Program-made: the position numbers and the translations under genes
The notes under the pieces: model-generated
Seen by the model: the letters and a program-made list of their open reading frames with translations, nothing else
Databases searched by the model: none
Told to the model about the DNA's origin: nothing
Origin: Nocardioides sp. Root1257
Lineage (GTDB): Bacteria; Actinomycetota; Actinomycetes; Propionibacteriales; Nocardioidaceae
Length of the DNA stretch: 64,000 nucleotides
Direction of reading: 5' to 3'
Assembly: GCF_001425175.1 (NCBI RefSeq)
Contig: NZ_LMDV01000008.1
Location: 853,494 to 917,493 of the forward strand
Shown: positions 41,890-51,314 of the stretch, in pieces
How positions within the stretch are numbered: the stretch's first letter is position 1
How the letters are laid out: each line of letters starts with the position of its first letter

Positions 41890-42316
41890 CCTCGGTCGCC
41901 TGACCGGCGAGCGCGTCCAGCCCGCGGCGTACGGCGGCGGCATCGGCCGGGCCGATGGCGGCGACCAGCTCCTGCTCGACGGAGGCGTGGAAGGCCCGGG
42001 CCGCTGCGAGCGCGGCACGGCCGCGCTCGGTCGCCCGCACGGTGCGGACCCGGCGGTCCTCGGGGGCGTGGGTGCGCTCGACGTACCCGTCGCGCACCAT
42101 CGCGTCGACCACCTTCAGCGCTGCCGGGCTGGACATCTCGAGCCGGTCGGCGAGCTCGCGCAGGCTGAGCGCCTGCTCGCCGAGCACCCGGAGCACGAAG
42201 CCGGTGCGGGTCGTGAAGCCGGGGTGGCCCTCGTCGACCATGTGGCGGTGCTGCCGGTCGAAGAAGGTCCCGTGCGCGACGGCGAGCAGCACGCCGAAGT
42301 CGACCTGGTCCGCCAC
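41849..42316 (-). CDS. MarR-family transcriptional regulator
   Basis: This 155-residue protein has a MarR winged helix-turn-helix (about 40-110: LSLRELADRLEMSSPAALKVVDAMVRDGYV, wing HAPEDRRVRTVRATERG) and dimerisation helices at both ends. The GTG at 42314-42316 is the likely start. It is 20 bp downstream of the DoxX gene on the same strand and convergent with the BASS transporter, whose promoter carries a MarR-like palindrome. Confidence 0.92.
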   Translation of the reverse strand: MADQVDFGVLLAVAHGTFFDRQHRHMVDEGHPGFTTRTGFVLRVLGEQALSLRELADRLEMSSPAALKVVDAMVRDGYVERTHAPEDRRVRTVRATERGRAALAAARAFHASVEQELVAAIGPADAAAVRRGLDALAGQATEVIPQVLRRSTAPG

Positions 42317-42336
42317 GGGCTCAGCGTAGGGCGTGC

Positions 42337-42762
42337 TCAGCGCAGGGCGCGGCGATCGCGCCAGGCGCCGGTCGCCCACAGGGCCCAGAGCACCAGCACC
42401 GGCTGGAAGAACAGCCGTACGAACCTCTTCTGGTCGGTGTCGAGGCCGAACGCGTCCGTGCCCTCGACGTACTGGGCGATGTTGCCCGGGAAGATCGCGA
42501 CGAAGAACGCCGCCGCCACGAGGCCGACCCCGACGCGGCCGCGCGCGAACCCGACGAGTGCGGCCCCGAGGCTGATCTCGACCAGGCCCGAGACGAGCAC
42601 CACCGGGTCGTCGTCGACGGGGAACCAGTCGGGGACCTGGGCCTCGAACTCCTGGCGCGCGAAGGTCAGGTGGCTGACCCCCGCGAAGACCAGGATCGCG
42701 CCGAGCAGGATCCGCGCCAGCGAGCGCGGGCGGGAGGTCGGTGGGGCGTCCAGGAGGCTCAT
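42337..42762 (-). CDS. DoxX-like membrane protein
   Basis: This 141-residue protein has four membrane helices; ARILLGAILVFAGVSHLTFA at the start and VSGLVEISLGAALVG in the second helix match DoxX-like proteins. Some DoxX relatives take part in quinone- or thiol-linked redox reactions at the membrane; here function is unknown. It is probably cotranscribed with the MarR gene. Confidence 0.83.
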   Translation of the reverse strand: MSLLDAPPTSRPRSLARILLGAILVFAGVSHLTFARQEFEAQVPDWFPVDDDPVVLVSGLVEISLGAALVGFARGRVGVGLVAAAFFVAIFPGNIAQYVEGTDAFGLDTDQKRFVRLFFQPVLVLWALWATGAWRDRRALR

Positions 42763-42952
42763 GTCTACAACCGTAGTGGACCGGTCGCGGGCGCTTCCCG
42801 CCTCGAGCTGCCGCAGTTCTTTGCGCCGCAGGATGTTGCAGCGAGAGGGCCTTTACACGAGAGGAATGATCGTGATGAGGTGCAAAACGTGGACATCGGG
42901 GTCCATACGGCGCCCACTCGGGGACGCTGCCAACCTCTCGGAGGAAAATACC

Positions 42953-45259
42953 TTGAAGCGACGCATCTCGGGCGTCCTTGCTGCGGCCGCGAGCCTTTCG
43001 CTCGCGGCCGTCGTCATGCCCGGTCAGGCCACGGCAACCCCGTCGGCCGACTCGGCACCGGACGCCCAGCAGGTAGGCCACCACAAGAAGGACGACCGCA
43101 ACGACCCGCGCGAGACCAAGCGGCGGGAGCTCAAGCAGAAGGGTGTCGACCTGGTCGCCACCGGCAAGCGCGACGTGCAGACGCGTGGCGGGTCGAAGGC
43201 CGTCAAGGTCGGCGACAAGCAGTGGGTCGAGTACGGAACGCAGGAGACCGCCCAGCTGCTCACCTTCCTGGTCGGCTTCGGCAACACCGTCGACCCCCGC
43301 TTCCCGACCGCGCCCGCCGGACCCTCGGCCGGCCAGATCCCGCAGCCGGGTGCGGACGACAACAGCACCTACTGGAAGCCCGCCTTCGACCGCCAGCACT
43401 ACCTCGACATGTTCTTCAACGGCATGCCCGAGCAGGACGGCGAGTCGTTCAAGGGCATCTACAAGGAGATGTCGAGCGGTCGCTTCGACCTCGAGGGCGA
43501 CGTCAGCAACTGGGTGACCGTCCCCAACAACGAGGCGAGCTACGGCCAGACCGAGTCCAACCAGGACATGACGCGCTTCATCACCGACAGCGCGACCGCC
43601 TGGTACAACGCCCAGAAGGCGGCCGGCAAGAGCGACGCCGAGATCAAGGCCTACCTCCAGTCCTTCGACATCTGGGACCGCTTCGACTACGACAACGACG
43701 GCAACTTCAACGAGCCCGACGGCTACATCGACCACTTCCAGGCGATCCACGCCGGCGAGGGCGAGGAGGCCGGAGCCCCGGAGTGGGCGATCTGGTCGCA
43801 CCGGTGGGCGGTCAACCCCAACGCCAACACCGGCCCGACCGGCGGCGCGAAGAAGGGCGGCATCCAGATCGCCAACACCGGCATCTGGATCCGTGACTAC
43901 ACGACGGAGCCGGAGAACGGCGGCCTGGGCGTCTTCGCGCACGAGTTCGGCCACGACCTCGGCCTCCCGGACTACTACGACACCTCGGGCGGCGAGAACG
44001 GCACCGGCTTCTGGAACCTGATGAGCTCCGGCTCGTGGATGAGCGACCCGGGCAACGCGATCGGCACCACCCCCAACCACATGGGCGCGACCGAGAAGCT
44101 CTTCCTGGGCTGGCTCGACTACGCCCAGGTCGCGGCCGGCCGGCGCGCCGAGGTCAAGCTGGGCCCGTCGTACCACGCGACGAAGAACGCCCAGGCCGTG
44201 CTCGTGAACCTGCCGCCCGGGCAGGAGAAGATCGACATGGGCGACGCGGCCTCGGGGTCGAAGTACTTCTACTCCGGCCAGGGCGACGACCGCACGGCCA
44301 GCGTGACCAGCCCGAGCTTCGCCGTCCCCGCGGGCGGCCAGCTCACCGCGAAGGTCAACTACAACATCGAGACCGACTGGGACTACGGGTACGCCGAGGT
44401 CTCGACCAACGGCGGCACCAGCTTCACGCCGCTGCACACGAACCTGTCGACGAACACCGACCCCAACAACCAGAACGACGGCGAGGGCATCACCGGCGAC
44501 AGCGGTGACGCCTGGGTCGACCTGACGGCCGACCTGTCGGCGTACTCCGGTCAGACCGTCAAGGTGCGGTTCCGGATGGTCAACGACGCGGCGTTCCACG
44601 AGTTCGGGCTCAAGGTCGACGACATCGCGGTCGGCTCCGCGCTGACCACCGGTGTCGAGGACGACGCGCCGTCGTGGACCAAGGACGGGTTCCTCGTGGT
44701 GACGAACGGCAGCTACAACGTGCCGTACGAGCACTACTACCTGGCCGAGAACCGGCAGTACGCCGGCTACGACAGCACCCTCAAGAAGGGGCCGTACAAC
44801 TTCGGCTGGCTCGCCACGTTGCCCGACAAGGTGGAGCACTTCCCGTACCAGAACGGCCTGCTGGTCTGGTACGCCAACTCGCTCTACTCCGACAACAACA
44901 CCAGCCAGCACCCGGGCGGCGGCGAGGCACTGCCGGTCGACGCGCACGCCGCGGCGCTGACCTGGAGTGACGGCACCGTCGCCCGCAACCGGATCCAGTC
45001 CTACGACGCGACGTTCGGTCTCGAGAAGACCCCGGCGCTGAGCCTGCACCGGGAGGCTGCCACGGCCGGCGGCACCCAGCGCACGACGCTGGTGCAGAAG
45101 GCGCAGGCGGCCAAGAAGGTGTTCGACGACACCGACCCCTACGCCTACTACGACGAGGCCAACCCGCTCGGCAGCGTCATCGTCGGCGGCACCGGCACCA
45201 CCATTCGGGTGATGTCGACGAACGACAAGAAGGGAATCATGACGATCCGCGTCAACTGA
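42953..45259 (+). CDS. Secreted M6-family metalloprotease (immune inhibitor A-like), TTG start
   Basis: This 768-residue secreted zinc protease has a signal peptide (LKRRISGVLAAAASLSLAAVV), a propeptide, the M6 catalytic domain with zinc motif FAHEFGHDLGLPDYYD (about residue 325), FWNLMSSGSWMSD after it, and a C-terminal beta-sandwich region with MAM/carbohydrate-binding character (AEVSTNGGTSFTPLH). Members degrade host or environmental proteins. The start is set at TTG 42953 because GGAGG (42940-42944) lies 8 nt upstream and the signal peptide starts there; the frame is open far upstream. A terminator and a second secreted peptidase gene follow. Confidence 0.9.
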   Translation: MKRRISGVLAAAASLSLAAVVMPGQATATPSADSAPDAQQVGHHKKDDRNDPRETKRRELKQKGVDLVATGKRDVQTRGGSKAVKVGDKQWVEYGTQETAQLLTFLVGFGNTVDPRFPTAPAGPSAGQIPQPGADDNSTYWKPAFDRQHYLDMFFNGMPEQDGESFKGIYKEMSSGRFDLEGDVSNWVTVPNNEASYGQTESNQDMTRFITDSATAWYNAQKAAGKSDAEIKAYLQSFDIWDRFDYDNDGNFNEPDGYIDHFQAIHAGEGEEAGAPEWAIWSHRWAVNPNANTGPTGGAKKGGIQIANTGIWIRDYTTEPENGGLGVFAHEFGHDLGLPDYYDTSGGENGTGFWNLMSSGSWMSDPGNAIGTTPNHMGATEKLFLGWLDYAQVAAGRRAEVKLGPSYHATKNAQAVLVNLPPGQEKIDMGDAASGSKYFYSGQGDDRTASVTSPSFAVPAGGQLTAKVNYNIETDWDYGYAEVSTNGGTSFTPLHTNLSTNTDPNNQNDGEGITGDSGDAWVDLTADLSAYSGQTVKVRFRMVNDAAFHEFGLKVDDIAVGSALTTGVEDDAPSWTKDGFLVVTNGSYNVPYEHYYLAENRQYAGYDSTLKKGPYNFGWLATLPDKVEHFPYQNGLLVWYANSLYSDNNTSQHPGGGEALPVDAHAAALTWSDGTVARNRIQSYDATFGLEKTPALSLHREAATAGGTQRTTLVQKAQAAKKVFDDTDPYAYYDEANPLGSVIVGGTGTTIRVMSTNDKKGIMTIRVN

Positions 45260-45281
45260 TCGTCCCGCTCCACACGCTCCA

Positions 45282-45312
45282 CCGGGGCCCGACGCCACGC
45301 GTCGGGCCCCGG
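45282..45312 (+). terminator. Terminator after the M6 protease gene
   Basis: A perfect 14-bp stem (45282-45295 with 45299-45312) closes a 3-nt CAC loop, between the M6 protease and the S33 peptidase genes. Confidence 0.75.
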
Positions 45313-45334
45313 CCACGTCTCGGAAGGAATCTCG

Positions 45335-47002
45335 ATGAGGAAGCTGACCAGCGCGCTGGCGGTCGTCGCCCTCGTGGGCCTCGGACTCAGTGCGGGGAAC
45401 GCCACGGGTGCACCGCCGCAGCACGCGAAGGCCCACCCGGCCAAGGCCCACCATGCGAAGTCCCACCACGGGAAGTCCCACCACCACGGAACGCCGAGCT
45501 ACACCCCGCCGCCCATCGTGTGGGGCGACTGCCCGACCGCCAGCCTGCGCAACGCGGGCGCCACCTGCGGGATGCTCACCGTCCCGCTCGACTACGACCG
45601 GCCGGGCGGGCAGAAGATCCAGCTCGCGGTCTCGAAGATCGCCCACAAGACCTCCGACGCCGCCGCGCAGGGGCCGATGCTGGTCAACCCGGGTGGACCG
45701 GGCGGCTCCGGTCTCGGGCTGGCCCGCCTGGGCGCGTTCGTGCCCAACGGCGGCGGCGACCCCTACGACTGGATCGGCTTCGACCCCCGCGGTGTCGGCC
45801 GGAGCGTGCCGTCGCTGAGCTGCGACCCGGACTACTTCGCGCCAGGCCGCCCGGCGTACGTCCCGGACCACCGCGGCGTGCGCGAGTACTGGTGGGCCAA
45901 GTCCACGGCGTACGCCGACGACTGCGCGGCCGCCGGTGGCTCGCTGCTGCGGCACACCCACACGACCGACTGGGTGCGCGACATGGACACGATCCGCAAG
46001 GCGCTGGGCGCCTCGAAGATCAACTTCTACGGCTTCTCGTACGGCACCTACCTCGCGCAGGTCTACGCGACCATGTACCCCGACCGGGTGCGCAAGTTCG
46101 TGCTCGACGGCGTCGTCAACCCGACGGACGTCTGGTACGACGCCAACCTGGAGCAGGAGAAGCAGTTCGACAAGAACATCGACACGTTCTTCGACTGGAT
46201 CGCCGACAACGACGCGGCGTACGGGCTCGGCACCGACGGTGACGCCGTGCGCGACATCTACTACGACACCCTCGACCAGCTGACGACCGACCCGGAGCCC
46301 GACTTCGGCGCGGCGGACTGGAACGACGTGTTCGTCGGTGCGGCCTACTACGTCTACGACTGGGACACCGTCGCCCACGTGCTGGTCGCGGCTGCCGACG
46401 GCGACCTCGGGCCGGCGAAGGACTACTACGGCGACCCGACCGGTCCGGGCTCGGACAACACCTACGCCAACTACCTCGCCGTCCAGTGCACCGACGCACC
46501 CTGGCCGTCGAAGTGGAAGACCTGGGAGAAGGACGCGTGGCGGATCAACTCGTACGCGCCGTTCCTGGCCTGGAACAACACCTGGTACAACACGCCCTGC
46601 CTCGACTGGGCGGCACCCTCGGCCAAGCCGGTGAACGTGACCGGCAAGCACGCGCCCTCGATGCTCCTGATCTCGGAGACCGAGGACGCGGCGACGCCGT
46701 ACGCCGGCGCGCTCGAGGTGCGCAAGCGGTTCCCGCGCTCCGTCCTGATCGAGGGCGTGGGCGGGACGACGCACGCAGGGTCGCTCTCCGGGGTGGCCTG
46801 CACGGACGACCGGATCGCCGACTACCTGCTCACCGGCGCGCTGCCGGACCGGGTGCGCGGCAACCGCTCCGACGTGCAGTGCGAGCCGGTGCCGCCGCCG
46901 GACGCGACGGCACCCGCCGCCGCGGCACGCAGGTCGGTCACCGGTCAGGACCGGCTCGGCACGCTTCGTGACCTGATCACGAACGCACAGCTCAAGCGGT
47001 AG
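45335..47002 (+). CDS. Secreted S33-type alpha/beta hydrolase (tripeptidyl aminopeptidase-like) with His-rich linker
   Basis: This 555-residue secreted hydrolase has a signal peptide (about 1-26), a His/Lys-rich linker (about 29-52, with about ten His), an alpha/beta-hydrolase domain with GGPGGSGLG oxyanion region and the nucleophile elbow FYGFSYGTYLAQVY, and a TAP-like C-terminal domain with catalytic Asp/His regions (ETEDAATPY, GGTTHAG). Streptomyces relatives release tripeptides. GGAAGGAA lies just before ATG 45335. The tail of its gene overlaps the convergent MFS gene by 11 bp. Confidence 0.9.
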   Translation: MRKLTSALAVVALVGLGLSAGNATGAPPQHAKAHPAKAHHAKSHHGKSHHHGTPSYTPPPIVWGDCPTASLRNAGATCGMLTVPLDYDRPGGQKIQLAVSKIAHKTSDAAAQGPMLVNPGGPGGSGLGLARLGAFVPNGGGDPYDWIGFDPRGVGRSVPSLSCDPDYFAPGRPAYVPDHRGVREYWWAKSTAYADDCAAAGGSLLRHTHTTDWVRDMDTIRKALGASKINFYGFSYGTYLAQVYATMYPDRVRKFVLDGVVNPTDVWYDANLEQEKQFDKNIDTFFDWIADNDAAYGLGTDGDAVRDIYYDTLDQLTTDPEPDFGAADWNDVFVGAAYYVYDWDTVAHVLVAAADGDLGPAKDYYGDPTGPGSDNTYANYLAVQCTDAPWPSKWKTWEKDAWRINSYAPFLAWNNTWYNTPCLDWAAPSAKPVNVTGKHAPSMLLISETEDAATPYAGALEVRKRFPRSVLIEGVGGTTHAGSLSGVACTDDRIADYLLTGALPDRVRGNRSDVQCEPVPPPDATAPAAAARRSVTGQDRLGTLRDLITNAQLKR

Positions 47003-48443
47003 TCGTCGCCACCGCGTCGTGCTCGGCCTCCGCCTGGGGGCCGGGCACGACGTGCGTCGCGGCCTTGACGACCGGCACCAGCACCGAGACCACGGCCGCG
47101 GCCGTCGAGGTGATCGCGAGCAGCAGGAAGCCGTGGGTGTAGCCGGACTCGGTCGGCACGCCGATCGGCAGCAGGTTGCTGGTGACGACCGTGGCGATGA
47201 CCGCGGACCCGATGGCGCCGCCGACCGTGCGGATGTTGGTGTTCATGCCGCTCGCGACACCGGTCTGGCTCTGCGGGACCGCGGCGACGACCAGGTTGGA
47301 CATCGCGGCGAACGCGAGGCCGAAGGCCAGGCCGAGGATCGAGGTCTCGATGATCACCATCCAGAGCTCGCTGTGCGCGAACGCCATCCCGAAGGTGCCG
47401 ACCGCGGTCAGGGTGGCGCCGACGACGAGCAGGGCCTTGGAGCCGAAGCGGGCGGCGAGCCGGCCCGCCGCGATGCCGCCGATGAAGGTCGCGACCGTCT
47501 GTGGCAGCAGCAGGAGTCCAGATTCGCTCACGCTGACGCCGAAGCCGTAGCCCGCCACCTCCGGGGTCTGCAGGAACTGCGGCACGAAGGCGAACATCGC
47601 GTACATGCCCATGCCGAAGAGCAGGGCGACCAGGTTGACGGTCCAGACGGTGGGGATCCGCATCATCTGCATGTCGATCAGCGGCTCCTTGCTGCGGGCC
47701 TCGGCGATGACCCAGACGGGCAGCATGACCGCGGCGACCACGAACAGGCCGATGACCTTGCCCGACGTCCAGCCCCAGTGGTGGCCCTGGCTGACGCCGA
47801 CCAGCAAGGCGACCAGCCACGTCGACATGAGGAACGCCGTGGCGACGTTGATCCGACCCGGCGTGCGCTCCGGGGACTCGGGGACCCAGACCGCAGCGGC
47901 GATCGCGGCGAGGATGGTCATCGCCATCGGGATCCAGAACAGCCAGTGGTAGCTGAGTGCGTCGACCAGCGGGCCGGCGATCACGAGGCCGACGCCGCCG
48001 CCGACGGCGAGCAGCGCGGCCGCCATGCCGATCGCCGAGGCGACCTTCTCGCGGGGGAACTCGTCACGGATGATGCCGAAGGTCAGCGGCAGCACGCCGC
48101 CTCCGATGCCCTGGATGACCCGGGCGGCGATCAGCACGCCGATGGTGCCGGCGACCGCGGCCAGCAGCGAGCCGACGGCGAGCGCGCCGAGCGCGACGAC
48201 GAGCATCCGCTCCTTGCCGACCTTGTCGCCGACGCGGCCGATGATCGGGGTGAAGATCGAGGCGGACACGAGGTACGCCGTCAGCACCCACGTGACGGTC
48301 GCCTGGTCGGTGTGGAGCGCGGCCTGGATGGTCGGCAGCACCGGGTTGACCATCGACTGGAGCAAGGAGAAGGACGCGACACCGACGCACAGCACCAGGA
48401 AGGTGAGGCGGTAGTCGGTACGGCGTTCGAGGGCGGACGTCAT
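46992..48443 (-). CDS. MFS drug-efflux transporter (EmrB/QacA type)
   Basis: This 483-residue membrane protein has 14 predicted helices. Seen are the helix-2/3 motif IIGRVGDKVGKERMLVV (motif A) and the antiporter motif C-like region MAAALLAVGGGVGLVIAGPL, as in DHA2 drug:H+ antiporters. ATG 48441-48443 is chosen because the family N-terminus begins there; the frame is open much further upstream but overlaps the rlmC gene. It is divergent from rlmC with 90 bp between. Confidence 0.9.
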   Translation of the reverse strand: MTSALERRTDYRLTFLVLCVGVASFSLLQSMVNPVLPTIQAALHTDQATVTWVLTAYLVSASIFTPIIGRVGDKVGKERMLVVALGALAVGSLLAAVAGTIGVLIAARVIQGIGGGVLPLTFGIIRDEFPREKVASAIGMAAALLAVGGGVGLVIAGPLVDALSYHWLFWIPMAMTILAAIAAAVWVPESPERTPGRINVATAFLMSTWLVALLVGVSQGHHWGWTSGKVIGLFVVAAVMLPVWVIAEARSKEPLIDMQMMRIPTVWTVNLVALLFGMGMYAMFAFVPQFLQTPEVAGYGFGVSVSESGLLLLPQTVATFIGGIAAGRLAARFGSKALLVVGATLTAVGTFGMAFAHSELWMVIIETSILGLAFGLAFAAMSNLVVAAVPQSQTGVASGMNTNIRTVGGAIGSAVIATVVTSNLLPIGVPTESGYTHGFLLLAITSTAAAVVSVLVPVVKAATHVVPGPQAEAEHDAVATTTA

Positions 48444-48533
48444 GCCGTAGGCAACCCCACGCCGGACTGGTTGATTCCGACAACCGTCGATGGATCTGTG
48501 TGACCTGGCTCGCGCCCGTAGCCTGGGCAGGCC

Positions 48534-49676
48534 ATGACCGCGACCCTCTGCCACCACTTCGACGCCCGTCGGTGCCGCTCGTGCAGCTGGTTGGGACTTC
48601 CGTACGACGTGCAGCTGGAGGACAAGCAGCGCCAGGTCGCGGCGCTCGTCGGCACTGATCTGGCCTGGGAGGCACCGGTCGCGAGCGCCCAGCTGGGCTT
48701 CCGCAACAAGGCGAAGATGGTCGTCACCGGCACGGCCGACGAGCCGGTCCTCGGCATCCTCCGCGTTGATCGGGACGGGGCTGCCGGCGGCGGGGTCGAC
48801 CTGCGGGACTGCCCGCTGCACACCCCGGGCATCCAGGCGGCCCTCCCGCTGCTGGCCGACTTCGTGCGCACGGCCGCGCTCACGCCGTACGACGTGCCGG
48901 CGCGACGCGGCGAGCTCAAGCACCTGCTGGTGACCGAGTCGCCCGACGGTGGGCTGATGGTGCGCTTCGTGCTGCGCTCGCAGGAGCCGGTCGCCCGGAT
49001 CCGCAAGCACCTGGCGGGGCTGCAGGAGGCGCTGCCCGCGCTGGTCGTGGCGTCGGTCAACCTCCAGCCCGAGCACAAGGCGGTGCTCGAGGGCGAGCGC
49101 GAGATCGTGCTGACCGAGCGGGAGACGCTGCTGATGCGGGTCGCCGGTCTCGACCTGCACCTGCGGCCGCAGAGCTTCTTCCAGACCAACACCGCGATGG
49201 CCGCCGAGCTGTACGAGCGGGCCCGCGCCTGGACCGGTGAGCTGGCGGCGGCGTCGGTCTGGGACCTCTACTGCGGCGTCGGCGGCTTCGCACTGTCGCT
49301 GGCGCGGCCGGGCGTCGCCGTGACCGGCATCGAGGTCAGTCGCGAGGCGGTGGCCAGCGCGTCGCTCACCGCGGCCGAGGCAGGCCTGGCGGACGTGCGC
49401 TTCGAGGCCGGCGACGCGACGGCGTACGCCCTGGGTGCGGCGACGCCGCCCGACCTGGTGGTCGTGAACCCGCCGCGACGGGGGATCGGGCCGGACCTCA
49501 GCGGCTGGCTCGGGTCGTCGGACGTCGACCACGTCCTCTACTCGAGCTGCAACGCCGCGACGCTGGCGACGGACCTCGCCGCGATGCCGTCGCTGCGACC
49601 GGTGCGCGCCCAGCTGCTCGACATGTTCCCCAACACGAGCCACTACGAGGTGCTCGTGCTGCTGGAGCGTCGATGA
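48534..49676 (+). CDS. rlmC: 23S rRNA (uracil-5-)-methyltransferase, RlmC-type
   Basis: This 380-residue TrmA/RumA-family enzyme methylates C5 of a uridine in rRNA with SAM. N-terminal Cys6, Cys14, Cys17 and Cys93 form the probable 4Fe-4S site of the RlmC/RlmD group. The Rossmann part has LRPQSFFQTN, SVWDLYCGVGGFALSLA, VVVNPPRRGIGPDL and the nucleophile Cys in YSSCNAATLATDL. The length and absence of a TRAM domain favour RlmC. It overlaps the DksA-like gene by 4 bp (ATGA). Confidence 0.9.
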   Translation: MTATLCHHFDARRCRSCSWLGLPYDVQLEDKQRQVAALVGTDLAWEAPVASAQLGFRNKAKMVVTGTADEPVLGILRVDRDGAAGGGVDLRDCPLHTPGIQAALPLLADFVRTAALTPYDVPARRGELKHLLVTESPDGGLMVRFVLRSQEPVARIRKHLAGLQEALPALVVASVNLQPEHKAVLEGEREIVLTERETLLMRVAGLDLHLRPQSFFQTNTAMAAELYERARAWTGELAAASVWDLYCGVGGFALSLARPGVAVTGIEVSREAVASASLTAAEAGLADVRFEAGDATAYALGAATPPDLVVVNPPRRGIGPDLSGWLGSSDVDHVLYSSCNAATLATDLAAMPSLRPVRAQLLDMFPNTSHYEVLVLLERR

Positions 49677-50029
49677 GCGCCCGGGACCGGCTGGCGGAGG
49701 AGCGCCGGCGGGCGGTGTCGCGGCTGGCGGCGCTGCGTGCCGACCACCGTGGCTTCGTCGAGGCGTCGCGGGACACGAACGCCGACGACGAGCACGACCC
49801 CGAGGGCGCGACGATCGCCTTCGAGCGGGCGCAGGTCGGTGCGCTGGTGCGCCAGGCCGAGGAGCACCTGGCCGCCGTCGACGCCGCGCTCGCCCGCGTC
49901 GCCGCGCGGACCTACGGGGTGTGCACGACCTGCGGGACGATGATCCCGGAGGGCCGGCTCGAGGTCCGTCCGACGGCGGCGACCTGTGTCGCGTGCGCTA
50001 CTTCGGCGGGAGGGCCGCGGCGTGGCTGA
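49673..50029 (+). CDS. DksA/TraR-type zinc-finger protein
   Basis: This 118-residue protein has an N-terminal coiled coil (about residues 3-85) and a four-Cys zinc finger (CTTCGTMIPEGRLEVRP to CVAC, about 89-110). DksA/TraR proteins bind in the secondary channel of RNA polymerase and alter initiation. It is translationally coupled to rlmC. Its last 32 bp overlap the convergent TfoX-like gene. Confidence 0.87.
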   Translation: MSARDRLAEERRRAVSRLAALRADHRGFVEASRDTNADDEHDPEGATIAFERAQVGALVRQAEEHLAAVDAALARVAARTYGVCTTCGTMIPEGRLEVRPTAATCVACATSAGGPRRG

Positions 50030-50330
50030 GTCCGATCTGCGCCCACCGCTCGACGTCCGCCGGCGTCGTCAGGCCCGGCGGATCGACCCGTAGCCAGCCG
50101 GCCATCGCCCGCTCGCGCATCACGAACTCGTCGGTGTGCGGCTCACCCAGCAGCTCCTCGGTGCGCTCGGGCGGCACCCGCAGCAGCAGCCCGCCGGTGC
50201 TGCTGGCCGCGACGGCCATGTTGCCGTGCACCAGGAAGGCCAGGCCGCCGAACATCTTCTTCTCGCTGATGCCCGGCAGGCCCGTCGTGATCTCGCGGAG
50301 CTCGTCGGCCAGCGCCTCGTCGTACGCCAT
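49998..50330 (-). CDS. TfoX N-terminal domain protein
   Basis: This 110-residue protein consists of one TfoX/Sxy N-terminal domain: ISEKKMFGGLAFLVHGNMAVAAS, LLLRVPPERTEELL and the closing WLRVDPPG. Stand-alone forms are common in actinobacteria and have no proven link to competence. ATG 50328-50330 is the family start. It overlaps the end of the DksA-like gene by 32 bp and is divergent from the methyltransferase gene. Confidence 0.88.
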   Translation of the reverse strand: MAYDEALADELREITTGLPGISEKKMFGGLAFLVHGNMAVAASSTGGLLLRVPPERTEELLGEPHTDEFVMRERAMAGWLRVDPPGLTTPADVERWAQIGLSHAAALPPK

Positions 50331-50388
50331 GGATCGATGGTGACCCCTGGCGCCGACATCCGTCGAGGAGGAACCTCGGAGGATGAGC

Positions 50389-51225
50389 ATGGGTGAGGTC
50401 AGCGGCACGTCCTTCACGCTCGGGACGGCCTTCCGGCCCGGGACCGTCGACGCGGACGCCGTGCACGCGATGGTGAGTGTCCTCGACGCCCAGGACGCGG
50501 CGCCGTCGATCGAGCGGCTGCGGGCCTGGGCGCTGGCCGCGGCCGACGTACGCCGGGGGGACGCCTGCGTCGACGTCGGCTCGGGCACCGGGACGATGAC
50601 GCGGCGCCTGGCCCGGCTGGTGGGCCCGGACGGGCGGGTGCTGGGCATCGAGCCCAACGGGATGCTGCGCCGGGTCGCGGAGGAGCGGTGCGCGGCGGCG
50701 GGGATCGACGTGGAGTTCTGCCAGGGGCTCGCGACCGAGCTGCCGCTGCCCGACGCGAGCGTCGACGTGGTCTGGTGCGAGCGGGTGCTCCAGCACGTGC
50801 CCGACGCGCAGGCGGCCGTCACCGAGATCGCCCGGGTGCTGCGGCCCGGTGGCCGGGCGCTGCTGCTCGACTCCGACCACGCGTCGCGCGTCGAGTCGGA
50901 CATCGACCCGGCCGTCGGTCGCGTGATGCTCGACGCGTTCATGTCCCAGGTCGCGAACCCGACCGCAGCGCGCCACCTGCCCCGGCAGGCGATCACGGCC
51001 GGCCTGGAGGTCGATCCCGACGTCGGCTCGTCGGCGCTGGTCTACCCGCAGGAGGTGCTGATGGGGTCGCAGATGGCGCGGCTCGCTGCCGAGCAGGCCG
51101 TCGCCGACGGGACCCTGTCCCGCGAGCAGGCCGAGGAGGCGCTGCGCAGCCAATCGGCGGCGGCCGAGGCGGGCTGGGCGTTCTCGGCGGTCACCGTCTT
51201 CGGCTTCGTGTGCCGCAAGCCCTGA
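50389..51225 (+). CDS. SAM-dependent methyltransferase, class I
   Basis: This 278-residue protein has the class I SAM fold: motif I CVDVGSGTGTMTRRLA, LGIEPNGMLRR, the post-I VVWCERVLQHVPD and RVLRPGGRALLLD. The substrate is unknown; UbiE/Coq5-like small-molecule methylation is a reasonable guess. ATG 50389 has GGAGG (50378-50382) 6 nt upstream, better than ATG 50383. Confidence 0.9.
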   Translation: MGEVSGTSFTLGTAFRPGTVDADAVHAMVSVLDAQDAAPSIERLRAWALAAADVRRGDACVDVGSGTGTMTRRLARLVGPDGRVLGIEPNGMLRRVAEERCAAAGIDVEFCQGLATELPLPDASVDVVWCERVLQHVPDAQAAVTEIARVLRPGGRALLLDSDHASRVESDIDPAVGRVMLDAFMSQVANPTAARHLPRQAITAGLEVDPDVGSSALVYPQEVLMGSQMARLAAEQAVADGTLSREQAEEALRSQSAAAEAGWAFSAVTVFGFVCRKP

Positions 51226-51314
51226 CATCGCGCGTTCCTCACCCGTTTCGTGTGACCGGCCGGCAGTGATCGCTTGCCACGGTTGAGTGCCAACCGACAC
51301 GAGGAGCAGCCTCC

